Below are positions 7,458-16,083 of a DNA stretch of 22,465 nt, piece after piece (the first letter of the stretch is position 1; every line of letters starts with the position of its first letter). The translations under genes were made by a program, and so were the position numbers. This DNA comes from an uncultured Eggerthellaceae bacterium. Its GTDB lineage: Bacteria; Actinomycetota; Coriobacteriia; Coriobacteriales; Eggerthellaceae. The notes under the pieces were generated by a model. It saw only the letters and a program-made list of their open reading frames with translations. It did not search any database and was not told the DNA's origin. The DNA is taken from positions 5,406-27,870 of the forward strand of contig CAJUSL010000018.1 of assembly GCA_910589135.1 (NCBI GenBank), written 5' to 3'.

Positions 7458-8960
7458 ATGATTCCCGGTCGAAAGCATGCCAGGGAGAGCCTGGGCCACG
7501 TGCTGGTGCTGGGCCTGGGGGTCAGCGGCAAGGCCGCGGTCGAGTACCTGGCGCCGCTTCTGGGCGGCCGCGTGCGCAGCCTGACGGTGCTGGGGGGCGC
7601 CTCCAGCGAGGCCGCCCTCGCCTGGGCGGCAGCCGTTGCCGAGGCGCATCCCACGTCGGCCCTCCGCGTCGAGTTCGACCAGGAAGACGCCGCCGCGGCG
7701 CTTCCCGCGGGCGAAGGCGCGTTCGACGTGTGCATCGCAAGCCCCGGCATCTCCGTGTTCTCCGACTTCTACCGCTCCGCCGCGCGCGTTAGCGACGCCG
7801 TCATCGGCGAGGTGGAGCTGGCCTGGTGCGAAAGCCCCGCCGACTCCACCTGGGTGGCGGTGACGGGCACCAACGGCAAGACCACCACCACCGCGCTCGT
7901 CGAGCACGTGTTGAACGGCAGCGGCTTCGACGCCAAGGCCGTCGGCAACATCGGCGACGCCTGCATCGCGCAGGTGGCGCGCGACCTGGCAGCCGGCGTG
8001 GCGCGCCACTACGTGGCGGAGACCTCGTCCTACCAGCTGGCGTCGGTAAACGAGTTCGCGCCCGAGGTCGCCGTGATGCTGGGCATCACGCCCGACCACG
8101 TGAAGTGGCACCGCACCCACGAGCACTACGCCTCCTCGAAGATGCGCCTCCTGCAGAACCTTCCCAAGGTGCAAGGCGCCGTCGCGGTGCTCGACGCGAC
8201 GAACGGCGAGGTGCGCGCGAAGGTGCGCGGGCTGCGCGCCGAAGGCGACGACGCGCGCGGCTTCGACTACGTGCCCGTGGGCACCGCGGCCGGCGTGGGC
8301 GGCGACATGCGCGCGGCGTGCGGGTCGACGAACGCCGCCTTCTGCGACGACGGCGTTCTACGCGTGGCGCTGCGGGGCCGCGAGTGCGACCTGGGCCGCG
8401 CCGACGGGCTTTCCATCCTGGGCGCGCACAACGTGACGAACGCCCTGGCGGCGGCCTCGGCCGCGCTCGCCTGCGGCGCGCAGCCCGGCGACGTCGCGGC
8501 CGCGCTCGCCACGTTCGCCCCGCTCGAACACAGGATCGAGCCGTGCGGCGTGCACGCCGGCGTGGCCTATTTCAACGATTCGAAGGCCACCAACGTGGAC
8601 GCCACCCTGCAGGCGCTCAAGGCGTTCCTCCCGAAGAGGCCCATCGTCATGCTGGGCGGCGACGACAAGGGCACCGACCTGGCCGAGCTCGTGGACTCGT
8701 GCCGGACGCACGCCAAGGCCGTCGTCTGCTACGGCGCGGCCGGCCCCCGCTTCCACGAGGCGATGGCGCCGCTTTCGGCCGACGGCGTGGACGTGGCGCT
8801 CGAGGACGGCTTCGCGCAAGCCTTCGCGCGGGCGCGCGATGCGGCGTCCGACGGCGACGTGGTGCTGCTTTCCCCCGCGTGCGCCTCGTTCGACGAGTTC
8901 TCGTGCTTCGAGGAGCGGGGGATGCGCTTCAAGGAGCTCGTCCGCGGGCTCGAAGGCTAG
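7458..8960 (+). CDS. murD: UDP-MurNAc-L-alanine:D-glutamate ligase MurD
   Basis: MurD adds D-glutamate to UDP-MurNAc-L-Ala in the cytoplasm. The N-terminal Rossmann-like domain has VLVLGLGVSGKAA and IASPGIS, then IGEVEL. The P-loop is G137-TNGKT142. GNIG, ETSSYQL (usually ELSSFQL), ITPDHVKWH and NDSKATN are recognisable MurD blocks. With 500 residues it is longer than the usual ~450; the extra length is mainly in the N-terminal domain and in the middle region around 8200-8350. The stop is 3 nt before ftsW. Confidence 0.96.
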   Translation: MIPGRKHARESLGHVLVLGLGVSGKAAVEYLAPLLGGRVRSLTVLGGASSEAALAWAAAVAEAHPTSALRVEFDQEDAAAALPAGEGAFDVCIASPGISVFSDFYRSAARVSDAVIGEVELAWCESPADSTWVAVTGTNGKTTTTALVEHVLNGSGFDAKAVGNIGDACIAQVARDLAAGVARHYVAETSSYQLASVNEFAPEVAVMLGITPDHVKWHRTHEHYASSKMRLLQNLPKVQGAVAVLDATNGEVRAKVRGLRAEGDDARGFDYVPVGTAAGVGGDMRAACGSTNAAFCDDGVLRVALRGRECDLGRADGLSILGAHNVTNALAAASAALACGAQPGDVAAALATFAPLEHRIEPCGVHAGVAYFNDSKATNVDATLQALKAFLPKRPIVMLGGDDKGTDLAELVDSCRTHAKAVVCYGAAGPRFHEAMAPLSADGVDVALEDGFAQAFARARDAASDGDVVLLSPACASFDEFSCFEERGMRFKELVRGLEG

Positions 8961-8963
8961 GCC

Positions 8964-10163
8964 ATGGCGTCCTCCAACAACCGTCCCCGCATCCCCATCG
9001 TGGATGCCAAGACCGCCACGATGCTGCTTCTGGCGGCCGTGTTCGCGCTGGTGGTCATCGGCGCGATCATGGTGTTCTCGTCCACCTCGGCAACCCTCTC
9101 AAGCGCCGGAAAAAGCCCCTTCTCCGAGATGATCCAGCAGCTCGGGTTCGTCGGCATCGGCGTGCTCCTCATGCTGGTGCTGTGGCTCGCCATTCCCTAC
9201 AAGGCGCTCATGGGCGGCAACCTCCTGTGGGGGTACTACTTCGCCTGCATGTTCCTGCTGCTGCTGACGTTCTTCATCGGAACCGAGGTCAACGGCGCGA
9301 AGCGGTGGCTCTACCTCGGGCCCATCGGCTTCCAGCCGTCGGAGTTCGCCAAGATCGCCCTGCTGATGATGACGATCCGCATCATGCACGACAGCTCGGT
9401 GGGGGCCATCAACCAACGCGCCGGCCTGATGCAGTTCGTGGTGCTCGTCGCGCTGCCGCTGGCCTTCATGCTGTTCACGCAGTCCGACCTCGGCACCGTG
9501 ACCATCTGCTTCGTCGGCATCTTCGCGGTGTTGTGGCTGGGCGGCATGCCGGGGAAATGGATCGCGATCATCGGCGGCATCACGCTGGTGGGCGGCCTGG
9601 TCATGGTCTTCGGCGTGGGCTACCGCAGCTCGCGCCTGGTGTTCCTGAACCCGTGGGACGACGGGGAAGGCGGCCTTGGGTACGGCTACAACATCATCCA
9701 CGCCTACTACGCAATCGCCGAGGGAGGCTTGTTCGGGCAGGGAATCGGCTCGTCCAACGAGAAGTACGGCTACCTGTTCGCCTCCGACAGCGACTTCATC
9801 TTCGCCATCATCGCCGAGGAGCTGGGCCTGGTCGGCTGCGTCGTCGTCATCGGGCTGTTCCTGGTGATCCTGTACGCCGGGCTGCGCATCGCCGTCGAAT
9901 GCCCCGACGGCTTCGGCAAGATGGTCGCCGGCGGCTTCGCCATCATGCTGGTGTTCCAGGCGTTCCTGAACATCGGCTGCACGATCGGGGTGTTCCCGAC
10001 GACGGGCAAGCCGCTGCCGTTCATCTCGTCGGGCGGCTCGTCGGTCATCGGCTCGCTGATGATCGTCGGCATGATACTGTCGGTGGGAAGAAGCACGGGC
10101 GAGGCGCGCGACCCCCGGCGTCAGCGCGACAACCTGCGCGTCGTGCGCAACACGCGTCGTTAG
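8964..10163 (+). CDS. ftsW: Septal peptidoglycan glycosyltransferase FtsW (SEDS family)
   Basis: This 399-residue polytopic SEDS protein polymerises lipid II at the septum together with the class B PBP encoded upstream. About ten hydrophobic segments are visible. Family motifs include NGAKRWL, QPSEFAKIA, QSDLGT, and the extracellular loop EGGLFGQGIGSS. ASDSDFIFAIIAEELG follows, where D277 aligns with the proposed catalytic aspartate. GKPLPFISSGGSS lies near the C-terminus. The tail is basic (RRQRDNLRVVRNTRR). Position between murD and murG is the classical dcw order and favours FtsW over RodA. Confidence 0.96.
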   Translation: MASSNNRPRIPIVDAKTATMLLLAAVFALVVIGAIMVFSSTSATLSSAGKSPFSEMIQQLGFVGIGVLLMLVLWLAIPYKALMGGNLLWGYYFACMFLLLLTFFIGTEVNGAKRWLYLGPIGFQPSEFAKIALLMMTIRIMHDSSVGAINQRAGLMQFVVLVALPLAFMLFTQSDLGTVTICFVGIFAVLWLGGMPGKWIAIIGGITLVGGLVMVFGVGYRSSRLVFLNPWDDGEGGLGYGYNIIHAYYAIAEGGLFGQGIGSSNEKYGYLFASDSDFIFAIIAEELGLVGCVVVIGLFLVILYAGLRIAVECPDGFGKMVAGGFAIMLVFQAFLNIGCTIGVFPTTGKPLPFISSGGSSVIGSLMIVGMILSVGRSTGEARDPRRQRDNLRVVRNTRR

Positions 10164-10174
10164 GAGCGTTGCAT

Positions 10175-11275
10175 ATGTCCAAGAGGGTCGTACTCACTGG
10201 CGGCGGCACGGCGGGCCACATCTACCCCGCGCTGGCCCTGGCCGAAAGGCTGGCGGCCGACGGCTGCGAGGTCTGGTTCGCCGGAACGCCGGGCGGCATC
10301 GAGTCGCGCATCGTGCCCGACGCGGGCGTCGCGTTCGTGCCGTTCGAGTCGTCGGGGTTCAACCGCCGTCATCCCATGACGCTTCCCAAGGGCGTCGCGC
10401 GCATCATGAGGAGCACGCGCAAGGCGAAGGCGTGGTTCCGCGACATCAGGCCGGACGTGGTCGTCGCCTTCGGCGGGTACGTGTCCATACCGGTGGCGCG
10501 CGCGGCCGAGCAGACGGGGGTCCCGGTCGTGGTGCACGAGCAGAACTCCGTCATGGGCATGGCGAACAAGTACATAGCGAAGAAGGCCCGCGCGGTCTGC
10601 CTTACCTACGAGGAGGCGGCCAAGTACGTGCCCGACGGCGTGAAGTGGACCGTCACGGGCAACCCGGTGCGCGCCTCGGTCGTGGATACCACGCGCAAGC
10701 AGGGCCGCGCCTACCTGGGCATCCCCGACGACGCGACATTGCTGGTCGTGTTCGGCGGAAGCAAGGGCGCCCGCCACATCAACGAGGCCGTCGCGGCGAT
10801 GAAGGACGACCTGCTCGCCATCGACGGGCTGCACGTCGTGCACATCACCGGCGAGGCCGAGCTCGAGGCCACGCGCTCGCGGCTTTCCCTCGCGCAAGGG
10901 GAGGAGGAGCGCTACCACGTGATGGGATACCAGGACCACATGGCCGAGACGCTGGCGGCCGCCGACGCGGTCGTATCGCGCGCGGGGGCCACTTCCCTTG
11001 CCGAGATATCCGCCAAGGCCATCCCTGCTATACTCGTCCCGTACCCATATGCGACCAACGACCACCAGCGCACGAACGCCCGGGCGTACGCCGATGCAGG
11101 CGCGGCACTCGTGGTCGACGACGCGGAACTCGAGTCCGCGCCGTTCAAGGCCGCCGTGCTGCGGCTTGCGTCAGACGCCTCCGAGCGCGCCCGCATGAGG
11201 GAGGCGATGCTGACGCTGCAGCCCGAGGACGCCGCCGCCAAGCTCGACGAAGTGGTGGAGTCCTGCCTGGCTTGA
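10175..11275 (+). CDS. murG: UDP-GlcNAc:lipid I N-acetylglucosaminyltransferase MurG
   Basis: MurG adds GlcNAc to lipid I on the inner face of the membrane, giving lipid II. The start is ATG 10175, placed by a good GGAG site at 10163-10166 and by the N-terminal GGGTAGHIYPALA loop. The 366-residue GT-B protein also has GGYVSIP, VVHEQNSVMGMAN, the second glycine loop FGGSKGARHIN, SRAGATSLAE and PYPYATNDHQRTNA, all MurG signatures. The same reading frame stays open far upstream through murD and ftsW, but that part is not coding. It is followed by a 71-nt gap before murC with an inverted repeat. Confidence 0.97.
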   Translation: MSKRVVLTGGGTAGHIYPALALAERLAADGCEVWFAGTPGGIESRIVPDAGVAFVPFESSGFNRRHPMTLPKGVARIMRSTRKAKAWFRDIRPDVVVAFGGYVSIPVARAAEQTGVPVVVHEQNSVMGMANKYIAKKARAVCLTYEEAAKYVPDGVKWTVTGNPVRASVVDTTRKQGRAYLGIPDDATLLVVFGGSKGARHINEAVAAMKDDLLAIDGLHVVHITGEAELEATRSRLSLAQGEEERYHVMGYQDHMAETLAAADAVVSRAGATSLAEISAKAIPAILVPYPYATNDHQRTNARAYADAGAALVVDDAELESAPFKAAVLRLASDASERARMREAMLTLQPEDAAAKLDEVVESCLA

Positions 11276-11329
11276 CGTATCGGCCGGGCGCGGCGCACGC
11301 GCGCGGGTCGCTTGCATGGCACCGATACG
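11276..11329 (+). repeat. 8-bp inverted repeat in the murG-murC gap
   Basis: CGTATCGG (11276-11283) and CCGATACG (11322-11329) are perfect inverted copies separated by 38 nt. The left arm starts right after the murG stop codon. There is no T tract, so it does not look like an intrinsic terminator. A further small self-complementary stretch, CGAAAGGCTTTCG (11331-11343), covers the probable murC ribosome binding site AAAGG. The function, if any, is unknown; an mRNA structure tuning murC translation is possible. Confidence 0.35.
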
Positions 11330-11346
11330 ACGAAAGGCTTTCGCGC

Positions 11347-12747
11347 ATGGAGAAGCTTCATTTCATAGGCGTGGGCGGCGTAGGCATGAGCGGCATCGCC
11401 AAGATCGCCTGCATGCAGGGGTTCCAGGTCACCGGCTCCGACCTCAAGGCCAGCCGCTACACCCAGCAGCTCGAAAGCGTCGGGGGCACGGTGTTCATCG
11501 GGCACGCCGCCGCCAACGTGCCGGAAGGCGACGTCACCGTCGTCATATCCACCGCCATCCTGGAGAACAACCCCGAGCTCGTCGAGGCGCGCCGGCGCGG
11601 CTGCAAGATCGTGCACCGCGCCGACATGCTCGCCTACCTGGGGCGCGACCTCGAGACGCTGGCCGTTGCCGGGACGCATGGCAAGACCACCACGTCGTCC
11701 ATGCTGGCGACGGCGCTCGACGCCCTGGGCGCCCAACCCACCTTCCTGATCGGGGGCACCGTGCGCCAGTACGGCACCAACGCGCGCAGCGGCGAGGGGA
11801 GGCAATACGTGATCGAGGCCGACGAGTCGGACAAGTCGTTCACGAAGCTCTCCCCGCACGCCGTCATCGTGACCAGCATCGAGGCCGACCACCTCGACCA
11901 CTACGAGAACGTCCAGGAGATCTACGACCTGTTCGCCAGCTTCATGTCGTCGGTGCCCGCCGGCAACCCTGTCGTGGTGTGCGCCGACAGCCCGCGTCTG
12001 GTCGAGCTTGCGCGCGCGTCCGCCGAGAACGTCGTGACGTACGGCTTCGCCAAGGACGCCGACGTGCGCGTGGCGGAGGTCGCCGCGGAGGGCCTGGCGT
12101 CGAACTTCCGGCTTTCCATGCCCGACGGCTCCTGCGTCGCCGGCTGCATTCCGCAGAATCCCGGCCTGCACAACGTGGCGAACGGCGCCGCCGTCGTGGC
12201 GCTGCTGTCCGCGCTCGGCTTCGACGCGCAGGCGGCCGCCGACGCGCTCGGCGCCTTCAAGGGCGTGAAGCGCCGCTTCGATTTGGTGGGCAAGGCGCAG
12301 GGCGTCACGGTCGTCGACGACTACGCGCACCATCCCACCGAGATAGCGGCCACGATCGAGGCCGCCCGCGGGCTCGGCTTCGGCAAGGTGCACGTCGTGT
12401 TCCAGCCGCACCGCTACTCGCGTGCCGCCCTGTTCACCGACGTGTTGCGCGACGAGTTCGCATGCGCGTTCGACCAGGCCGACACCGTTACCTTCATGGA
12501 CGTCTTCCCCGCCGGCGAGGCCCCTGTTCCGGGAATCAACGGCAAGACGTTCCTGAACGTCGTGCTCGAGCACGACGGGCACCCGCCCATCAAGTACGTG
12601 CCGCACCGCCTGGAGGTGCCCGCCTCGGTGGCGCAGGTCGCCGGCGACGGCGACCTGGTCATCACCATGGGCGCCGGCGACGTCACCGACCTGGGCATCC
12701 ATATCCTCAACGCGCTCGACGCGGCCGCGGAAGGCGGGGATGCGTAA
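11347..12747 (+). CDS. murC: UDP-N-acetylmuramate:L-alanine ligase MurC
   Basis: MurC starts the peptide stem by joining L-alanine to UDP-MurNAc. The chosen ATG (11347) follows an AAAGG site and begins MEKLHFIGVGGVGMSG, the glycine-rich UDP-binding loop. The ATPase motif G109-THGKT114 has the histidine that distinguishes MurC. IEADESDKSF, EADHLDHY, NVANGAAVVAL and VVDDYAHHPTEI follow, then VFQPHRYSR in the C-terminal domain. Length is 466 residues, normal for the family. The stop overlaps the murB start by 8 nt. The frame is open upstream, but nothing MurC-like precedes this ATG. Confidence 0.97.
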   Translation: MEKLHFIGVGGVGMSGIAKIACMQGFQVTGSDLKASRYTQQLESVGGTVFIGHAAANVPEGDVTVVISTAILENNPELVEARRRGCKIVHRADMLAYLGRDLETLAVAGTHGKTTTSSMLATALDALGAQPTFLIGGTVRQYGTNARSGEGRQYVIEADESDKSFTKLSPHAVIVTSIEADHLDHYENVQEIYDLFASFMSSVPAGNPVVVCADSPRLVELARASAENVVTYGFAKDADVRVAEVAAEGLASNFRLSMPDGSCVAGCIPQNPGLHNVANGAAVVALLSALGFDAQAAADALGAFKGVKRRFDLVGKAQGVTVVDDYAHHPTEIAATIEAARGLGFGKVHVVFQPHRYSRAALFTDVLRDEFACAFDQADTVTFMDVFPAGEAPVPGINGKTFLNVVLEHDGHPPIKYVPHRLEVPASVAQVAGDGDLVITMGAGDVTDLGIHILNALDAAAEGGDA

Positions 12748-13672
12748 GGTGGCCGCCAAGCACGCATCCCCCGTCCAGGCGCTGCTCGTGGACGGGGCCT
12801 TCGACGGGGAAGTGCTCGTGGCAGAGCCCATGGGCAAGCACACGACCTACCGCATCGGGGGCCCCGCCTCCTTCTACGTGCGCGTCGACTCGCTGGGCTG
12901 CCTCTCGCAGCTGGTGCGCGCATGCGTGCGCCAGGGCATGCCGTACTTCGTCGCGGGGCGCGGGTCGAACCTGCTCGTGTCGGACGCGGGCTTCGAGGGC
13001 GTCGTGGTCACGCTGGGCCGCGATTTCCGCAACCACGAGGTACGCGAGGAGTCGCTCGCGATCGTCGCCGGGGCGGGCGTGCTGCTGTCGGCGGTGGTGC
13101 AGGAGGCTTTGCGCAACTCGCTTGCGGGCATGGAGTTCGCCACCGGCACGCCTGGGACGCTCGGGGGCGCCCTGCGCATGAACGCAGGCTCTGCCGACGA
13201 CTGGATCGGCTCGCGGGTGCGCAGCGTCACGTCGCTCGCCCCCGACGGCTCGCTGCTGAAGCGCATGGGCTCCGAGGTGTCGTGGGGCTACCGCGCCACG
13301 TCTTTTCCCGTCGGCGAGGCCATCCTCGAATGCGAGCTCGTCCTGAAGGAGGGCGACCCGTTCTTCATCCAGGGCAAGATGGAGGGGAGCCTGGCGCGCC
13401 GGAAGAAGACGCAGCCGCTCGGGCAGCCCAGCTGCGGAAGCGTGTTCCGCAACCCCGAAGGGCATTCCGCCGCCAAGCTGATCGACGAGGCGGGCCTGAA
13501 GGGCGCAAGCGTCGGCGGGGCGCAGATATCCACCAAGCACGCCAACTTCATCGTGAACACCGGGAAAGCCACGGCTGCCGACGTCGTAGCGCTGATCGAG
13601 CTCGCCCGCGAGAGGGTTGAGAGGGACCATGGCATCGAACTCACGCCAGAAGTCAAGTTCCTCGGGTTCTAG
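12740..13672 (+). CDS. murB: UDP-N-acetylenolpyruvoylglucosamine reductase MurB
   Basis: This FAD-dependent enzyme reduces UDP-GlcNAc-enolpyruvate to UDP-MurNAc with NADPH. The 310 residues fit the shorter (type II) MurB class. The FAD-binding domain shows KHTTYRIGGPA, AGRGSNLLVSD, and FATGTPGTLGGALRMNAG. The substrate domain has WGYRATSF and CGSVFRNPEG, with S234 as the expected proton-donor serine. The C-terminus is TPEVKFLG, with E304 matching the conserved catalytic glutamate. ATG 12740 overlaps the end of murC, and the 3' end overlaps ftsQ by 44 nt, so all three are probably translationally coupled. Confidence 0.96.
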   Translation: MRKVAAKHASPVQALLVDGAFDGEVLVAEPMGKHTTYRIGGPASFYVRVDSLGCLSQLVRACVRQGMPYFVAGRGSNLLVSDAGFEGVVVTLGRDFRNHEVREESLAIVAGAGVLLSAVVQEALRNSLAGMEFATGTPGTLGGALRMNAGSADDWIGSRVRSVTSLAPDGSLLKRMGSEVSWGYRATSFPVGEAILECELVLKEGDPFFIQGKMEGSLARRKKTQPLGQPSCGSVFRNPEGHSAAKLIDEAGLKGASVGGAQISTKHANFIVNTGKATAADVVALIELARERVERDHGIELTPEVKFLGF

Positions 13673-14630
13673 GGGCCTCGGCGGCGCGCAGGGGCGCGGC
13701 GGGAACATCCTCGCGCGCGGAGCGTCCGGCAGGCTTCCCGCCTCCGACGCGCAGCCTTCCGCGCGCCTCGAGTCGCAGACCATCGGGTCCATCCGCCGCG
13801 ACCGCGAACGCCGCGAGCGGCGCGAGGCCCGCGAGGAGACGCGCAGGCAGATCAGGCGCCGCAGCCGCCTTCCGCTCATCATCGTCGGCGTCACCGTGTT
13901 TCTGGCCGCGTCGTTCCTCGGCATGTACTACATCCTTTCGAAGACCAACGTGTTCGAGATCCAGGAGATCAACATCACGGGCACCGAGCACCTGACCTCC
14001 CAGGAGGTCGGCGCGCTCGTCAGCATCCCGCAGGGCACCACGCTGCTCAACGTCGACACGGCCCAGATCGCCGCCAGCATGCAGCGCGACGCATGGGTGA
14101 AGACCGTCGACGTGAACCGCGTGTTCCCCAACAAGATCGAGATCGTCGTGCACGAGCGCGAGATCGGCGCCATCGTCGAGGTGCCCACCGGCCAGGCGCA
14201 GACCATCCAGAACTGGGCCATCGCCGACGACGGACTGTGGCTGATGGTGATCCCGTCGCGCGAGTCGGAGGTGGGCAGCCAGCTCAGCGAGCAGATCTAC
14301 GCCGACGCCGCGCAAGCCCTCCACATCATCGAGGTGCCCTACGGCGTGCAGCCGGCCATCGGCGCCTACTGCACCGACGACAACGTGAACAACGCCCTGC
14401 AGATCATCAACGGCATGACCACCGAGCTGGCCGGCCAGGTGAAGGTCGTCTCGGCCGAGGACGTGGAATCCACCATGCTCACGCTGAAGAACAACATCGA
14501 GATCGCCTTCGGCGCCGCGGAGAACATCCGCGAGAAGGAGCGCATCTGCCTGCAGATCATGAAGAACAACGAGCGCGTCGTGTTCATCAACGTGCGCGTC
14601 CCCGACCGTCCCACCTGGCGCAGCGCGTAG
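13629..14630 (+). CDS. ftsQ: FtsQ/DivIB cell division protein
   Basis: This 333-residue bitopic membrane protein belongs to the FtsQ-FtsL-FtsB subcomplex. The ATG at 13629 lies inside murB and follows GAGGGA; an upstream in-frame TTG at 13617 is less likely. The first 80 residues are cytoplasmic, first Ser/Gly-rich and then strongly basic (residues 56-80 are mostly R and E). The membrane helix is at about 81-103. The POTRA domain starts at FEIQEINITGTEHLT and continues through WVKTVDVNRVFPNKIEIVVHE, the usual FtsQ pattern. A beta domain with EVEST-like segments follows. No ftsA follows. The gene closes the first operon block; a 298-nt non-coding gap comes next. Confidence 0.93.
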   Translation: MASNSRQKSSSSGSRGLGGAQGRGGNILARGASGRLPASDAQPSARLESQTIGSIRRDRERRERREAREETRRQIRRRSRLPLIIVGVTVFLAASFLGMYYILSKTNVFEIQEINITGTEHLTSQEVGALVSIPQGTTLLNVDTAQIAASMQRDAWVKTVDVNRVFPNKIEIVVHEREIGAIVEVPTGQAQTIQNWAIADDGLWLMVIPSRESEVGSQLSEQIYADAAQALHIIEVPYGVQPAIGAYCTDDNVNNALQIINGMTTELAGQVKVVSAEDVESTMLTLKNNIEIAFGAAENIREKERICLQIMKNNERVVFINVRVPDRPTWRSA

Positions 14631-14645
14631 GCGTCATGCACGCTG

Positions 14646-14663
14646 GCCCGGACGCCCTCGGGC
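14646..14663 (+). terminator. Small GC hairpin after ftsQ
   Basis: GCCCG (14646-14650) pairs with CGGGC (14659-14663) across an 8-nt loop, 15 nt past the ftsQ stop. No T tract follows, so intrinsic termination here is doubtful; partial attenuation between ftsQ and ftsZ is the most that can be suggested. Confidence 0.2.
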
Positions 14664-14676
14664 AACTCCTCGCTTC

Positions 14677-14709
14677 GGAATTCCGCGATGGCATATATCA
14701 CGGAATTCC
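14677..14709 (+). repeat. 13-bp inverted repeat upstream of ftsZ (operator or hairpin)
   Basis: GGAATTCCGCGAT (14677-14689) and ATCACGGAATTCC (14697-14709) form an inverted repeat with a single C/T difference (a G-U pair in RNA) and a 7-nt loop. Each arm itself contains the palindrome GGAATTCC, so the DNA also shows two like-oriented palindromes 25 bp apart. The element is about 110 bp upstream of the ftsZ promoter. It lacks a following T run. It could be a protein-binding site or an mRNA hairpin ending the ftsQ transcript. Confidence 0.5.
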
Positions 14710-14816
14710 TTGCTCCGGGGGTTTGCCGCTCGGACGCCCAGGCCAGCGTGCGACGGCACCCTCCATCTCTGCTGTCACGCGTGTGATTTTCGCGGGTTTT
14801 CGGGAGGCCGGGTTCG

Positions 14817-14844
14817 TTGCACGATGGCCTCTTTCGTGTACAAT
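14817..14844 (+). promoter_or_regulatory. Sigma70-type promoter for ftsZ
   Basis: TTGCAC (14817-14822) and TACAAT (14839-14844) are separated by 16 bp, in a locally AT-richer stretch of the ftsQ-ftsZ gap. Transcription would begin near 14851, leaving an untranslated leader of about 78 nt. The leader ends in the strong ribosome binding site GGAGGAA (14917-14923). Having its own promoter lets ftsZ be expressed above the level of the upstream dcw transcript, a common arrangement. Confidence 0.65.
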
Positions 14845-14928
14845 GAGGAAGAATGTGTGTGCTATCGCACCGTGTAATGAGAATAGGATCGTGCAGCAGT
14901 TCATCGCAGCAGCACTGGAGGAAACGAG

Positions 14929-16051
14929 ATGCCAAACTTTTCAGGGGACCATCTGGCGGTAATCAAGGTCGTAGGCGTCGGCGGCGCAGGCACCAACGCC
15001 GTCAACCGCATGGTCGAGACGGGCGTGCGCGGCGTGGAATTCATCGCCGTGAACACCGACCGCCAGGCGCTTCTGATGTCCGATGCGGACAAGACGATCC
15101 ACATCGGAGAGGAGCTCACCAAGGGCCTTGGCGCCGGTGCCGACCCCTCCGTTGGCTGCCAGGCCGCCGAGGAGTCGCGCGCCGAAATCCGCGAGGCGCT
15201 CGCCGAGGCCGACATGGTGTTCGTCACGGCAGGCGAGGGCGGCGGAACCGGAACGGGCGCAGCGCCCATCGTCGCCGAGATCGCGCGCGAGGAGATCGGC
15301 GCGCTCACCGTCGGCATCGTCACCAAGCCGTTCAGCTTCGAGGGCCGCGTCCGCTGCAACCAGGCAGACCAGGGCGTCGATTTGCTGGCCGGCAAGGTCG
15401 ACACGCTCATCGTCATCCCGAACGACCGCCTGCTCGAGATCGTCAACAAGAAGACCTCCATGGTCGACGCCTTCCGCATCGCCGACGACACGCTGCGCCA
15501 GGGCATCCAGGGCGTCACCGACCTCATCACCATCCCGGGCCTCATCAACCTCGACTTCGCCGACATCCGCACCGTCATGAAGGACGCGGGCACGGCCATG
15601 ATGGGCATCGGCCTCGCCTCCGGCGAGAACCGCGCCCTCGAGGCGGCGCAGCAGGCCACCAACTCCAACATCCATTCAGGGCGCGTCGCGCGTGCTGTTC
15701 TCCATCGCCGGCGGCCCCGACCTCACGCTTACCGAGGTCTCCGACGCCGCCCGCACCATCGAGATGTGCGCGGACGACAACGCCAACATCATCTACGGCC
15801 AGATCATCGACGAGGACATGAAGGACGCCGTCCGCATCACCGTCATCGCGACCGGCTTCAAGTCCAACCCCTCGCAGTCGGCGATGAACTTCGTCGGCGG
15901 GGGCATCCAGGACATGTTCTCGTCCACCGAGGCGCCCGCCAGCACGCCCTCCTTCGGCACCCAGAGCTCCATCGCCGACTCCATGGGCTCTGTGGGCGGC
16001 AACTTCCAGGACGACGAGTACATCCCCGACTTCCTGAAGCGCCAGTACTAG
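14929..16051 (+). CDS. ftsZ: Cell division protein FtsZ, frameshifted in this sequence
   Basis: FtsZ is the tubulin-like GTPase that forms the Z ring. From ATG 14929 the frame gives VVGVGGAGTNAVNRM, the GGGTGTGAAP GTP-binding loop, and the T7 catalytic loop NLDFADIRTVMKDAG. It is intact to N247 (15667-15669). The reading then continues in the +1 frame from 15671 with SIQGASRVLFSIAGGPDLTL, through to the C-terminal interaction peptide YIPDFLKRQY and a TAG at 16049-16051. Family alignment expects about four residues (LLEx) between N247 and SIQGA. One nucleotide is left there, so about 11 nt are missing. Uncorrected, the first frame runs on as unrelated sequence to 16788. The joined protein is about 373 residues plus the missing ones. 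This may be a sequence error, a real lesion, or (least likely) recoding. Confidence 0.93.
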
Positions 16052-16083
16052 GCCAGGCGCACGCCCGCATAACCGCCACCCGG

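Noticed and set aside
3261..8174. A 1637-residue open frame on the minus strand antisense to murE-murD
   Set aside because: It has a His/Arg/Asp/Val-rich composition with no recognisable domain. It is the usual long antisense frame caused by G/C third positions in the true genes on the plus strand.
7826..10174. Upstream extension of the murG reading frame
   Set aside because: Only the part from ATG 10175 matches MurG; the rest overlaps murD and ftsW out of frame and has no start signal.
11029..11034. TATACT inside murG as a promoter for murC
   Set aside because: No suitable -35 element at normal spacing, and the site is more than 300 nt from murC.
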